From the NCBI RefSeq assembly GCF_902832885.1, contig NZ_CADFDK010000004.1:31638-95637 (forward strand): a stretch of 64,000 nucleotides of DNA. Direction: 5' to 3'. Position 1 is the first letter of the stretch. Each line of letters opens with the position of its first letter. Below, piece after piece: positions 18,165 through 26,274 of the stretch. A model generated the notes under the pieces. The model did no database searches. It saw nothing but the letters and a program-made list of their open reading frames with translations, and was not told the DNA's origin. The DNA comes from Burkholderia seminalis DSM 23518. GTDB taxonomy: Bacteria > Pseudomonadota > Gammaproteobacteria > Burkholderiales > Burkholderiaceae. The translations under genes and the position numbers were made by a program.

Positions 18165-18746
18165 TCACTGGGTGCGCGTCGCATCCTTCGCCGGTGTGCC
18201 GGCCTGCGCGAGCGCCCCGCGGATCGCGGCCTCGGTCTTGTCGTAACCGCCTTCGCCATAGCGCGTATAGACGACCTTGCCGTTCGCATCGATCAGGTAC
18301 AGCGCGGGCCAGTACTGGTTCCCGTACGCGCGCCACGTGTCGTAGCGGTTGTCCTGTGCGACCGGGTACGAGATGCCGAAGCGCTTGACCGCCTCGGCGA
18401 CGTTCTTCGCATCGCGTTCGAACGGATATTCGGGCGTGTGCACGCCGACCACGACGAGCCCCTGGTCGCGATACTTCCGGTCCCATTCCTTCACGTACGG
18501 AATCGTATGAATGCAGTTGATGCACGAGTACGTCCAGAAATCGACGAGCACGACCTTGCCGCGCAACTGGCCGAGCGTCAGCGGCGCGCTGTTGTGCCAG
18601 CGGTCGATGCCGGTGAAATCGGGGGCCGGCGTGCCGGCCAGCGACGCCGGCATGCCCGCATCGTCGCGGGTGCCGGCGAAGGCGGCGAGCCCGGCCGTGG
18701 CGGCGAGGGCGATGACGACGGCGGCGGTCTTGAGTCGGGGCAGCAT
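18165..18746 (-). CDS. TlpA/DipZ-like thioredoxin-fold protein, exported
   Basis: 193 aa, ATG with AGGAG upstream. A signal peptide or membrane anchor (AAVVIALAATAGLAAFAG) is followed by APDFTGIDRWHNSAPLTLGQLRGKVVLVDFW and the redox motif YSCINCIHTIPYV. The S-C-x-x-C followed by IH and WPALYLIDANGKVVYTRYGEG are typical of the redoxin domain found at the C terminus of DipZ-type proteins. It probably reduces or isomerises disulfides in the periplasm. No membrane electron donor (CcdA/DsbD) is encoded beside it. Confidence 0.83.
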   Translation of the reverse strand: MLPRLKTAAVVIALAATAGLAAFAGTRDDAGMPASLAGTPAPDFTGIDRWHNSAPLTLGQLRGKVVLVDFWTYSCINCIHTIPYVKEWDRKYRDQGLVVVGVHTPEYPFERDAKNVAEAVKRFGISYPVAQDNRYDTWRAYGNQYWPALYLIDANGKVVYTRYGEGGYDKTEAAIRGALAQAGTPAKDATRTQ

Positions 18747-18972
18747 GGCGTTCTCCTGAGCGGGGTGGCCGCGGCTGGACGGCGGCGGCCGGACGGGTTT
18801 CGACAGGCCCCATTAGGCGGCGCCGACGTATCCGCGATGTGTCCGGCCGGCGGCGCGTGTGCAATGTTGTGTGTCGCCGCGGCCGCGCGATACATTGGGA
18901 TACAAACGCGCGCCTGCCATGCGGTATAACAGCGGACATCGCCTGCCCGAACCACGACACCGACCACGACTC

Positions 18973-19713
18973 ATGGACAAGATCGACCACGTGCTGATCG
19001 TCGACGACGATCGCGCGATCCGCGAACTGATCGCGGACTACCTGGAGAAGAACGGCATGCGCGTGTCGCTGGCCGCGAACGGCCGCGAGATGCGCAACGT
19101 GCTGGACGACGGCGCGCCCGACCTGATCGTGCTCGACCTGATGATGCCGGGCGAGGACGGTCTCACGCTGTGCCGCGACCTGCGGGCCGGCAAGTTCCGC
19201 ACGGTACCCGTGCTGATGCTGACCGCGCGCGGCGAGGAAACCGACCGCATCATCGGCCTCGAGATGGGCGCCGACGATTACCTGGCCAAGCCGTTCGCGG
19301 TGCGCGAACTGCTCGCGCGGATCCGCTCGGTGCTGCGCCGCGCGCGCATGCTGCCGCCCGGCATGCAGGTGACGGAAACGGCCGAGATGCTCGCGTTCGG
19401 CGAATGGCGGCTCGACACGACCGGGCGCCACCTGCTTGACGCCGAAGGCACGCTGGTCGCGCTGAGCGGCGCCGAATACCGGCTGCTGCGCGTGTTCCTC
19501 GACAACCCGCAGCGCGTGCTGACGCGCGACCAGTTGCTCAACCTCACGCAGGGGCGGCAGTCCGACCCGTTCGACCGATCGATCGACCTGCTCGTGAGCC
19601 GGTTGCGCCAGCGGCTGCGCGACGGCGCGCGCGAACCGCGCTACATCAAGACGCTGCGTAACGAGGGCTACGTGTTCTCGTCGGCCGTGACCGCCGTCGA
19701 CGGTACGCCATGA
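18973..19713 (+). CDS. OmpR/PhoB-family response regulator
   Basis: 246 aa from ATG 18973. The receiver domain has the acidic pocket at residues 11-13 (IVDDD), phospho-acceptor Asp55 (VLDLMMPGEDG), Thr84 and Lys106 (YLAKPF). The C-terminal half is a winged helix: LSGAEYRLLRVFLDNPQRVLTR, and then DPFDRSIDLLVSRLRQRL with RNEGYVFS. Its last four bases overlap the kinase start (ATGA at 19710-19713), so the two are translationally coupled. The target genes are unknown; the redoxin gene upstream points the other way. Confidence 0.92.
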   Translation: MDKIDHVLIVDDDRAIRELIADYLEKNGMRVSLAANGREMRNVLDDGAPDLIVLDLMMPGEDGLTLCRDLRAGKFRTVPVLMLTARGEETDRIIGLEMGADDYLAKPFAVRELLARIRSVLRRARMLPPGMQVTETAEMLAFGEWRLDTTGRHLLDAEGTLVALSGAEYRLLRVFLDNPQRVLTRDQLLNLTQGRQSDPFDRSIDLLVSRLRQRLRDGAREPRYIKTLRNEGYVFSSAVTAVDGTP

Positions 19714-21032
19714 GCGCGCGTACGCCGTGGCACTGGCCGCGCTCGCTGTTCGCGCGGCTCGCGCTGATCCTGTGCGTGGGCCTCGCGCTCGCGCAGACGC
19801 TGTCGTTCTGGCTCACCGTCACCGAGCGCGATCAGGCGACCACCAACCTGATGATGGGCTATATCGAGCGCGAGGTCGCGAGTTCGGTCGCGCTGCTCGA
19901 CCACTTGCCGCCGGCCGAGCGCGCCGCGTGGCTGCCGCGTCTCGCGCGGCGCAGCTATGCGTTCATCCTCGGGCCCGGCGAGACGGGCACGCCGCCGGAA
20001 GCGCGGCTGTCGGCGCGCGTCGAGCGTTCGATCTCGGACGGCATCGGCGGCGACTACCCGCTGACCGCGAACGCGATCCCCGGCGATCGCGAACATCTGC
20101 AGGTGCACCTGCGCCTGACCGACGGGTCGCCGCTGACGATCGACATTCATCCGATGTCGACGGTGCCGCTGTCGGGCTGGCTGCCGGTCGTGCTCGTGCT
20201 GCAGCTCGCGGTGCTGGCCGCGTGCTGCTGGCTCGCGGTGCGGCTCGCGACGCGGCCGCTCAAGCAGCTCGCGCAGGCCGCCGACGCGCTCGGCCCCGAC
20301 CTGAAGGGCGAGCGGCTGGACGAAGGCGGGCCGTCGGAGGTCGCGCGTGCCGCCCGGGCATTCAACGCGATGCAGGACCGCATCGCGCAGTACATGGCCG
20401 AGCGCATGCAGATCCTCGCGTCGATCTCGCACGACCTGCAGACGCCGATCACGCGCATGCGGCTGCGGGTCGACGTGATGGACGACGACACGCAGGGCGC
20501 GAAGCTGCGCCAGGACCTGATCGAGATGGAGCACCTGGTGAAGGAGGGCGTCGCGTACGCGCGGACGCTGCACGGCACCGAGGAAGCCGCGCGCCGCATC
20601 GATCTCGACGCGCTGCTCGACAGCATCGTGTGCGACTACACGGATGCGGGACAGGACGTCGCGCTGCACAGCCGCGCGCCGCTCGCGCTCGTCACGCGGC
20701 CGAAGGCGCTGCGCCGCATCGTGGGCAACCTCGTCGACAACGCGCTGAAGTTCGCGGGCGCGGCCGAGATCGACGTGCAGGCCGCGCCGGACGGCGGCGC
20801 GGTGATTGCCGTGCTCGACCGCGGGCCCGGCATTCCGGCCGATCAGCTCGACGCGGTATTCGAGCCGTTCCGGCGCGTGGAGACGTCGCGCAACCGCGAC
20901 ACGGGCGGCACGGGGTTGGGTCTGGCGATCGCGAAGCAACTCGCGCTCGCGATGGGCGGCACGCTGACGCTGAACAACCGGCCCGATGGCGGCGGGCTCG
21001 AAGCACGGCTCACGCTGAGGCGCGCGGGGTGA
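19710..21032 (+). CDS. Sensor histidine kinase of the adjacent OmpR-type system
   Basis: 440 aa. TM1 lies near residues 13-35, a short periplasmic loop near 36-156, TM2 near 157-178, and HAMP near 179-232. The H-box is SISHDLQTPITRM with His241, N-box IVGNLVDNALKFA, G1 DRGPGIP and G2 GGTGLGLAIAK. The H-box resembles the EnvZ/RstB group. The periplasmic loop of about 120 residues (contains YPLTANAIPGDREHLQVH) gives no recognised ligand domain. It is translationally coupled to the regulator. Confidence 0.92.
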   Translation: MSARTPWHWPRSLFARLALILCVGLALAQTLSFWLTVTERDQATTNLMMGYIEREVASSVALLDHLPPAERAAWLPRLARRSYAFILGPGETGTPPEARLSARVERSISDGIGGDYPLTANAIPGDREHLQVHLRLTDGSPLTIDIHPMSTVPLSGWLPVVLVLQLAVLAACCWLAVRLATRPLKQLAQAADALGPDLKGERLDEGGPSEVARAARAFNAMQDRIAQYMAERMQILASISHDLQTPITRMRLRVDVMDDDTQGAKLRQDLIEMEHLVKEGVAYARTLHGTEEAARRIDLDALLDSIVCDYTDAGQDVALHSRAPLALVTRPKALRRIVGNLVDNALKFAGAAEIDVQAAPDGGAVIAVLDRGPGIPADQLDAVFEPFRRVETSRNRDTGGTGLGLAIAKQLALAMGGTLTLNNRPDGGGLEARLTLRRAG

Positions 21033-21116
21033 GCCGACGCCGCGCGTGAGCGTCGCGGTGCCGGGTGCGCGCCGAAGCTGAAGCGCGGACGGAAGCGGAT
21101 GCCGGCGCGCGCGACG

Positions 21117-21728
21117 TTACGTGCGCTGCAGATGCGCGTCGACGAGCGGGGCGAGCGCTTGCGCATGCACGGCCGCGAGGTCGTGCCGGCCGCCCGCCAC
21201 GACATGCAGCCGCGCATCGGGCAGCCGTTCGAGCAGGCGCCGGCCGGCCGCGACGGGGCTGATCGGATCGTCGTCGCCCCACAGCAGCAGCGTCGGTTGT
21301 GCGATGCGGCCGATGTCCCGCGAGAAGTCCGCGCGGAACGTCAGGAACCAGTCGGGCAACTGCGGGTTCGCTTCGGCGAAGCCGGCCCGCCAGTCCTGCG
21401 CACCGAGCCCTTCCATGTCGAGCCCGCCGGACGTGACCGTCAGCACGAGGTGCGTGACGAGCCCGGGCTTGTCGAGCGCCGCGCGCATCGCGATCACGCC
21501 GCCCATCGACTGGGCGATCACGGCGGTCGGCCGGTCGATCTTCTCGAGGACATCGCGCACGAGGCCGTCGAAATCGTCGACGGCCGGATCGCGCGGCGTG
21601 TCGCCGAAGCCCGGATAGGCGACGATGCGCCGTTCGGCCGGATGCGTGAGCAGGCCGGCCAGCGGCTGCCAGAAAGCGGTGCTGCCCGATGCGCCGGGCA
21701 GGAAGAGCAGTTGCGACGGAACGGGCAT
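21117..21728 (-). CDS. Small alpha/beta hydrolase
   Basis: 203 aa. It starts MPVPSQLLFLPGASGSTAFW (oxyanion loop LPGASGS). The nucleophile elbow is IAQSMGGVIAM, an acid candidate is in LLWGDDDPISP, and the His in VVAGGRHDLA. Short for the fold, with a minimal cap. It may be an esterase or lipase-like enzyme; the substrate is unknown. It lies in a run of four minus-strand genes with gaps of up to about 100 bases. Confidence 0.8.
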   Translation of the reverse strand: MPVPSQLLFLPGASGSTAFWQPLAGLLTHPAERRIVAYPGFGDTPRDPAVDDFDGLVRDVLEKIDRPTAVIAQSMGGVIAMRAALDKPGLVTHLVLTVTSGGLDMEGLGAQDWRAGFAEANPQLPDWFLTFRADFSRDIGRIAQPTLLLWGDDDPISPVAAGRRLLERLPDARLHVVAGGRHDLAAVHAQALAPLVDAHLQRT

Positions 21729-21785
21729 GGCGTTCGGTTTTCCTGAAAGGGACGTGAAGCGGGGCGGCGGCGCGGCGCGTGCGTC

Positions 21786-22520
21786 TCAGCACCGGCCGGT
21801 GCGCAGCGCGACGGTCCAGTCGTCGCGCCCGCGCGAGGCCGCGGTGACGGCGGCCGTGTGCCAGTCGTATTCGACCGCATGGAATTCGACGCTCCAGCCG
21901 GCCGCCGTGCGCGACACCATCGCGTAGCGCGCATGCGGCGAGCCTGTTTCGATGCGGTGCGGATGCGGCAGGTCGTCCTCGTACGCCTGCAGCCCGACGC
22001 TGCCCGGGTTGACGATCAGCCGGCCGTCGTCGAGCTTCGCGGTACGCGGCACGTGCGTGTGGCCGCACAGGATCAGCGACGCCGCTTCGTGGCCCGCGCG
22101 CCGCGCGACTTCGTCGGGCGTGGCCGCGCGGCAGCCGTCGGGCGTGACCGTCTCGAGGAAGTAGACGAGATCGCTGGCCGGCGTGCCGTGCACCATCAAT
22201 ACGTCGTCGTCGAGCATCATGCGTTCGGGCAGCGCGGCGATCCAGTCGAGCTGGTCGTCGCGCAGCGTGTCGTGCGCCCAGCGATCGGACAGCCGCATCG
22301 CTGCGCGGTCGCAGGTGAGCAACTGCCGCTCGTGATTGCCCTTGATGGTCGGCAGATCGAGCGCGATCAGGCGGTCGGCCGTTTCGGCCGGATGGAGCGC
22401 GCCCGACACGATGTCGCCGAGATTGACGATCACGTCGGCGCCGCGGCGGCGGACGTCGTCGAGCACCGCGTCGAGCGCGGCGAGGTTGCCGTGGATGTCG
22501 GAAAGCGCGGCGATCTTCAT
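21786..22520 (-). CDS. Calcineurin-like metallophosphoesterase
   Basis: 244 aa from ATG 22520. An upstream in-frame start would add 23 unconserved residues. The metal ligands are complete: ALSDIHGN, VNLGDIVSG, IKGNHERQL, and CGHTHVPRTAKL. The YfcE/COG0639-like fold hydrolyses phosphomonoesters or phosphodiesters with two metal ions. The cellular substrate cannot be told from sequence. Confidence 0.85.
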   Translation of the reverse strand: MKIAALSDIHGNLAALDAVLDDVRRRGADVIVNLGDIVSGALHPAETADRLIALDLPTIKGNHERQLLTCDRAAMRLSDRWAHDTLRDDQLDWIAALPERMMLDDDVLMVHGTPASDLVYFLETVTPDGCRAATPDEVARRAGHEAASLILCGHTHVPRTAKLDDGRLIVNPGSVGLQAYEDDLPHPHRIETGSPHARYAMVSRTAAGWSVEFHAVEYDWHTAAVTAASRGRDDWTVALRTGRC

Positions 22521-22620
22521 GGCGGAGCGTCGATGAGGGGAACGGCGATTGTCGCCAATTCGGCGCGGGTCGTCCAACAATCGCATCATGGCACCGGCGC
22601 GCGATGCCGCGTACGGTGCG

Positions 22621-23157
22621 TCAGTCGGTCGCGAGGCGCGCGTACATCGCGAAATCGCCCGGCGTGCCGCGCACCATCTTGTAGGCGCGCAACAGTCCTT
22701 CGTAGCGGTAGCCGCACTTCTGCAGCACGCGCGCGGAGCCCGCGTTGCTGGTCAGCACGACGGCCTGCATCCGCATGAAGCCGCCCGTGGTGAACGCCCA
22801 TGCGGTGACGGCTTCGCACACGGCGCTCGCGATGCCGCGCCCCCAGTGCGACGGCGCGAGGTCGTACGCGATCTCCGCCGAGCGGTTCACGGTGGACACC
22901 GTATGCAGCCCGACCGTCCCGGCGAGCGTGCCCGATGCGGTGTCGACGATCGCGAGACGCCGGATCGAATCCGGGTCGGCCGATTCGATGTTGTCGAACA
23001 GCGGCAGCAGATCGTCGGGTGCGCGCAGGTTCCAGCTCGTGTCGCGGAAGACGTCGGGGTTGGACAGGTACGCGTACCACGCGTCGAGGTCCGCGCGGTC
23101 GAGTTGCCGGAGCGACAGGCCGGGGAAGCCGGAGCGGGGCGGTCGATCGATTTTCAT
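22621..23157 (-). CDS. GNAT N-acetyltransferase, RimJ/RimL-like
   Basis: 178 aa. PGLSLRQLDRADLDAWYAY begins the fold; APSHWGRGIASAVCEAVTAW is the acetyl-CoA pyrophosphate loop (R/Q-x-x-G-x-A as W-G-R-G-I-A); and SNAGSARVLQKCGYRYEG is the RimJ-type C-terminal block. It transfers an acetyl group from acetyl-CoA to an amine, perhaps a protein N terminus. The acceptor is not evident. The LysE-family gene ends 13 bases upstream, so co-transcription is likely. Confidence 0.82.
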   Translation of the reverse strand: MKIDRPPRSGFPGLSLRQLDRADLDAWYAYLSNPDVFRDTSWNLRAPDDLLPLFDNIESADPDSIRRLAIVDTASGTLAGTVGLHTVSTVNRSAEIAYDLAPSHWGRGIASAVCEAVTAWAFTTGGFMRMQAVVLTSNAGSARVLQKCGYRYEGLLRAYKMVRGTPGDFAMYARLATD

Positions 23158-23169
23158 CGCAACCGGCTT

Positions 23170-23802
23170 CTATGCCGCATGGCGCCGGTACAGCGCGAGC
23201 GACCCGGCGAGCGCGAGCAGCATCGCGCCGCACGTGCGTTCGAGCCACAGTGCACCCGCGCGTTTCAGCAGCCGCACCGCGCGGGCGCCGAGCAGCGCGT
23301 AGCCGAACATCACCACGCCGTCGAGCAGCGCGAACGTGACCGCGAGCGCGACGTACTGCGGCGCGAGCGGCGCGGACGGATCGAGGAACTGCGGCAGGAA
23401 CGCGGAGAAGAACAGATAGCCCTTCGGATTCGTGACAGCGGTCAGGAAGCTCTTCGCGAAGATCGACGCGTTGCGATCGGGCGCCGCGCCGGCGGACGCG
23501 GCGGCGACGTCGAGCGAACCCTTCGACATCAGCAGCCGGATGCCGACATACGCGAGGTACGCGGCGCCGAGCCATTTCACCACCGAGAACCAGAACGCCG
23601 ATGCCATCAGCAGCGCGCCGAGGCCGAGCGCGACCGCGACGATCAGCACGACGTCGGACAGCATCGCGCCCGCGAAGCCATAGGCCGCGCGGCGCACGCC
23701 GTAACGCGAGCCGTTGGTCAGCGCGAGCAGCACGGTCGGGCCGGGTGTCGCGATGCCGACGAACGCGACGGCGGCGAAGATCAGCAGGGTCGTTTCATGC
23801 AT
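23170..23802 (-). CDS. LysE/RhtB-family amino acid exporter
   Basis: 210 aa from ATG 23802. Six hydrophobic segments; the first contains VGIATPGPTVLLALTNGSRYG, the conserved TPGP start of LysE/RhtB exporters. AKSFLTAVTNPKGYLFFSAFLPQF carries the NPK motif. These inner-membrane proteins export amino acids such as lysine, homoserine or threonine. An upstream alternative start would add an unrelated leader. Substrate unknown. Confidence 0.86.
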   Translation of the reverse strand: MHETTLLIFAAVAFVGIATPGPTVLLALTNGSRYGVRRAAYGFAGAMLSDVVLIVAVALGLGALLMASAFWFSVVKWLGAAYLAYVGIRLLMSKGSLDVAAASAGAAPDRNASIFAKSFLTAVTNPKGYLFFSAFLPQFLDPSAPLAPQYVALAVTFALLDGVVMFGYALLGARAVRLLKRAGALWLERTCGAMLLALAGSLALYRRHAA

Positions 23803-23944
23803 GACGGCACTCCTGGGGAAAGGGTGCGTTCGATTATCGGGGGCGCCGCCCCATGCTGTACAGGCGCGGCAGCGATCAACGACGGCCGTGTCGCGACTAT
23901 CTCGATTTTGGCAAAAAACTGTTGTCATTATTCCGCTTTGGGTC

Positions 23945-23956
23945 GGAACCGGTTCC
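23945..23956. promoter_or_regulatory. Perfect 12-base palindrome upstream of the second porin
   Basis: GGAACCGGTTCC is a perfect palindrome 151 bases before the porin start, in a locally AT-richer stretch. Its central CG-step symmetry resembles operators of LacI-family repressors. No LacI gene is in the window. The remaining bases of 23803-24106 show no gene. Confidence 0.4.
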
Positions 23957-24106
23957 AACTACCATGGCGGCCGCAGCGGGCATGCCCGCCGCGTCGTCGC
24001 GCGCGGACGCGGCCGGCCTCGCACCGCCGGCGGATGTCGGCGCCCGTGCGCGCTACTCGCAACAGTCAGCCAGAACAACGGGTTCGACGCCCGGAGACAT
24101 AACATC

Positions 24107-25300
24107 ATGAACAAGCAACTGATCGCAGCGCCGCTGCTGCTCTCGCTCGCGGGTATCGCCGCCGCGCAAAGCTCCGTCACGCTGTACGGCATCGTCGACG
24201 CGGGCGTGACCTACCGCAGCAACGAACGGGTTGGCTCGGCGGGTGCGTACACCGGCCATTCGAGCGTCGGTCTCACGACCGGCAACCTGTCCGGCAGCCG
24301 CTGGGGCATCAAGGGTTCCGAGGATCTCGGCGGCGGCATGCGCGCGCTGTTCGTGCTCGAGAACGGCTTCGACATCGCGAACGGCACGTCGGGCCAGGGC
24401 GGCCGCCAGTTCGGCCGCCAGGCGTTCGTCGGCGTCGGCAGCAACCGCTACGGCACGATCACGCTCGGCCGTCAGTACACGTCGCTCGACGATTTCGTGA
24501 GCCCGGTCGGCCCGTCGTCGTTCATCGGCGGCTTCGGCGCGCACCCGGGCGACATCGACGATCTCGACCAGACCGCCCGCGTCGACAGCTCGATCAAGTA
24601 CACGAGCGCGAACTACTCGGGCTTCACGTTCGGCGCGCTGTACGGCTTCGGCGGCCAGCCGGGGAGCATGAAGCAGCGCAACACGTGGAGCGTCGGCGCC
24701 GCGTACGCGGCTGGCCCGCTGCGCGTCGGCGTCGGCTACGAGCGCTCGGACAACAGCAAGACGGGCGCGACCGACCCGACGGCCGGCAAGTGGCAGAGCA
24801 CCGACGACGGCCTGTTCAATTCGTCGATCAACGAAGGTTATGCAAGCGCGCAATCGCAGCAGGTGATCGCGACGGGGGCGACGTACGACTTCGGCCCGGC
24901 CGTCGTCGGCGTGAACTACAGCAACGTGCAGTACCGCGGCGGCGCGCAGTCGCTGTTCTCCGGGCATGCGACGTTCAACGTCGCCGGCGTGTTCACGCGC
25001 TGGAACGTGCAGCCGCAGACGCAGCTGTTTGCCGGCTACAGCTACACGCGCGGCAGCGACGTCGACGGCATCGACAACCGTGCGCAGTATCACAACGTCA
25101 CGCTCGGCGCCGTGTACGACCTGTCGAAGCGCACCAGCGTGTACCTGCTCGGCGCGTACCAGCATGCGTCCGGCACGACGCTCGACGCACTCGGCCGGCC
25201 GGTGGCCGCGACCGCGTCGGTGTCGGACAAGGCGAACGGTCATTCGTCCGATTCGCGATCGCAGGCGATCGTGAGCCTCGGGCTGCGCCAGAAGTTCTGA
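24107..25300 (+). CDS. OmpC-type general porin (second of three)
   Basis: 397 aa from ATG 24107. Signal peptide MNKQLIAAPLLLSLAGIAAA, then QSSVTLYGIVDAGVTYRSN. SRWGIKGSEDLGGGMRALFVLE and FGRQAFVGVGSNRYGTITLGRQY are conserved strands and loop 3. It ends IVSLGLRQKF with the terminal Phe. Sixteen-stranded trimeric outer-membrane pore. It stands alone; a palindrome upstream may be its operator. A short GC hairpin lies just after it (25328-25346). Confidence 0.9.
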   Translation: MNKQLIAAPLLLSLAGIAAAQSSVTLYGIVDAGVTYRSNERVGSAGAYTGHSSVGLTTGNLSGSRWGIKGSEDLGGGMRALFVLENGFDIANGTSGQGGRQFGRQAFVGVGSNRYGTITLGRQYTSLDDFVSPVGPSSFIGGFGAHPGDIDDLDQTARVDSSIKYTSANYSGFTFGALYGFGGQPGSMKQRNTWSVGAAYAAGPLRVGVGYERSDNSKTGATDPTAGKWQSTDDGLFNSSINEGYASAQSQQVIATGATYDFGPAVVGVNYSNVQYRGGAQSLFSGHATFNVAGVFTRWNVQPQTQLFAGYSYTRGSDVDGIDNRAQYHNVTLGAVYDLSKRTSVYLLGAYQHASGTTLDALGRPVAATASVSDKANGHSSDSRSQAIVSLGLRQKF

Positions 25301-25397
25301 CGCGGCGATCGTTGCGCGTGCAACGGGGCCCGCTGCTGCTGCGGGCATCGTTGCCGGCATGCTCCTATACCGTCGCCTCCCTTTTCGAGGAGACGAC

Positions 25398-25828
25398 ATG
25401 ACCCGAACGCTTTCCGCGCGCTGCCTGTGCGTGCCGTGACGGTCACGCTGTGCGGCGAGCCGGCGGCGCGCGCGAACTGTCATTGCGCGACGTGCCGCGA
25501 TTTTTACGGCACGCCGATGCTGTCGGCTACTGCATGGCCGCCGGAGCAGGTGACGATCGACGGCGGTCACGCGACGTTCCCGCATCCGTCGATGTCGATG
25601 TCACGGGCGTGGTGCGCATCGCGCGGCGAGATCGTGTTCGGGACGAACCGGCCCGGCATGCGCGTCGTGCCGAACAGCTTGACCGCGGGTGCGCATGGCG
25701 GGCCGCTGCCGGACCACTTGCAACCGTCGATGCCCCTGTTCTACGGGCCACGCGTGATCGACGTCGCCGACGCGCTGCCGAAATACGTCGACGGCTGGGG
25801 CGGCCCGACGCTCGACCCGGCAAGTTGA
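25398..25828 (+). pseudogene. GFA-family (glutathione-dependent formaldehyde-activating-like) gene with frameshift
   Basis: ATG 25398, preceded by AGGAG, reads MTRTLSARCLC and then hits TGA. The frame that carries the rest of the family (AVTVTLCGEPAARANCHCATCRDFYGTP, shown in parts) is offset by one base. Adding one G in the GCGTGCC at about 25428-25434 would give the expected CLCGAVTV join. Zinc ligands of the GFA fold are Cys pairs: C-x-C near the start and CHCATC are present, but the later pair reads WCASRGE where the family has C-x-x-C-G, so one ligand Cys appears replaced by Arg. Two lesions favour real decay over a sequencing error. A shorter product from GTG 25427 would lack the first ligands. 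Confidence 0.7.
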
Positions 25829-26274
25829 GCGATCGCCGCCGCGTGCCGGTCCTGCCGGCGCGCGGTTTTTCCCGCCGCATTCCTCCTTTCCCTCCCGCTT
25901 TCCCTTCCGCGCGCGAAATCGCGAACAGCCGATCGCGTCGAATAATATTTTTCTCCTTTCATTTTAATTTCCATTTGTAATAATCGAAAAGAATTCCGGG
26001 ATGAAAAGGCAATACGGTCATATAAGAAAAAATGACGCATTTGTATCGGATGACCCGGAAGAAAATGCCGGCGTATACGTCGAGATCGCGTGACCGTCAG
26101 GCCGTCGTGGCGCGGTTTTGCAGATTTTGCGATCGTTGACGAAAAAGCGCCGGACGGCAAAAGGCGTGGAGTGAATAATTCGGAGTAACGGCGAATGCGC
26201 ATTTGCCTGAATCACCAATATTTCATGCGCCGCGATTTACAGTGTCGACCATTGTTCGTCTGGGAGCATTATTC
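25829..26274. other. AT-rich intergenic region, no gene seen
   Basis: The 446 bases between the broken GFA gene and the beta-propeller gene are clearly richer in A+T than the surroundings (for example runs near 25940-25990 and 26015-26035). No open frame looks coding. GGGAG at 26262-26266 is the likely ribosome binding site of the next gene. I see no clear terminator or tandem repeat. Confidence 0.5.

Noticed and set aside
25328-25346. GCCCGC/GCGGGC hairpin after the second porin as a terminator
   Set aside because: Only six paired bases and no T tract; too weak to list as a separate feature.
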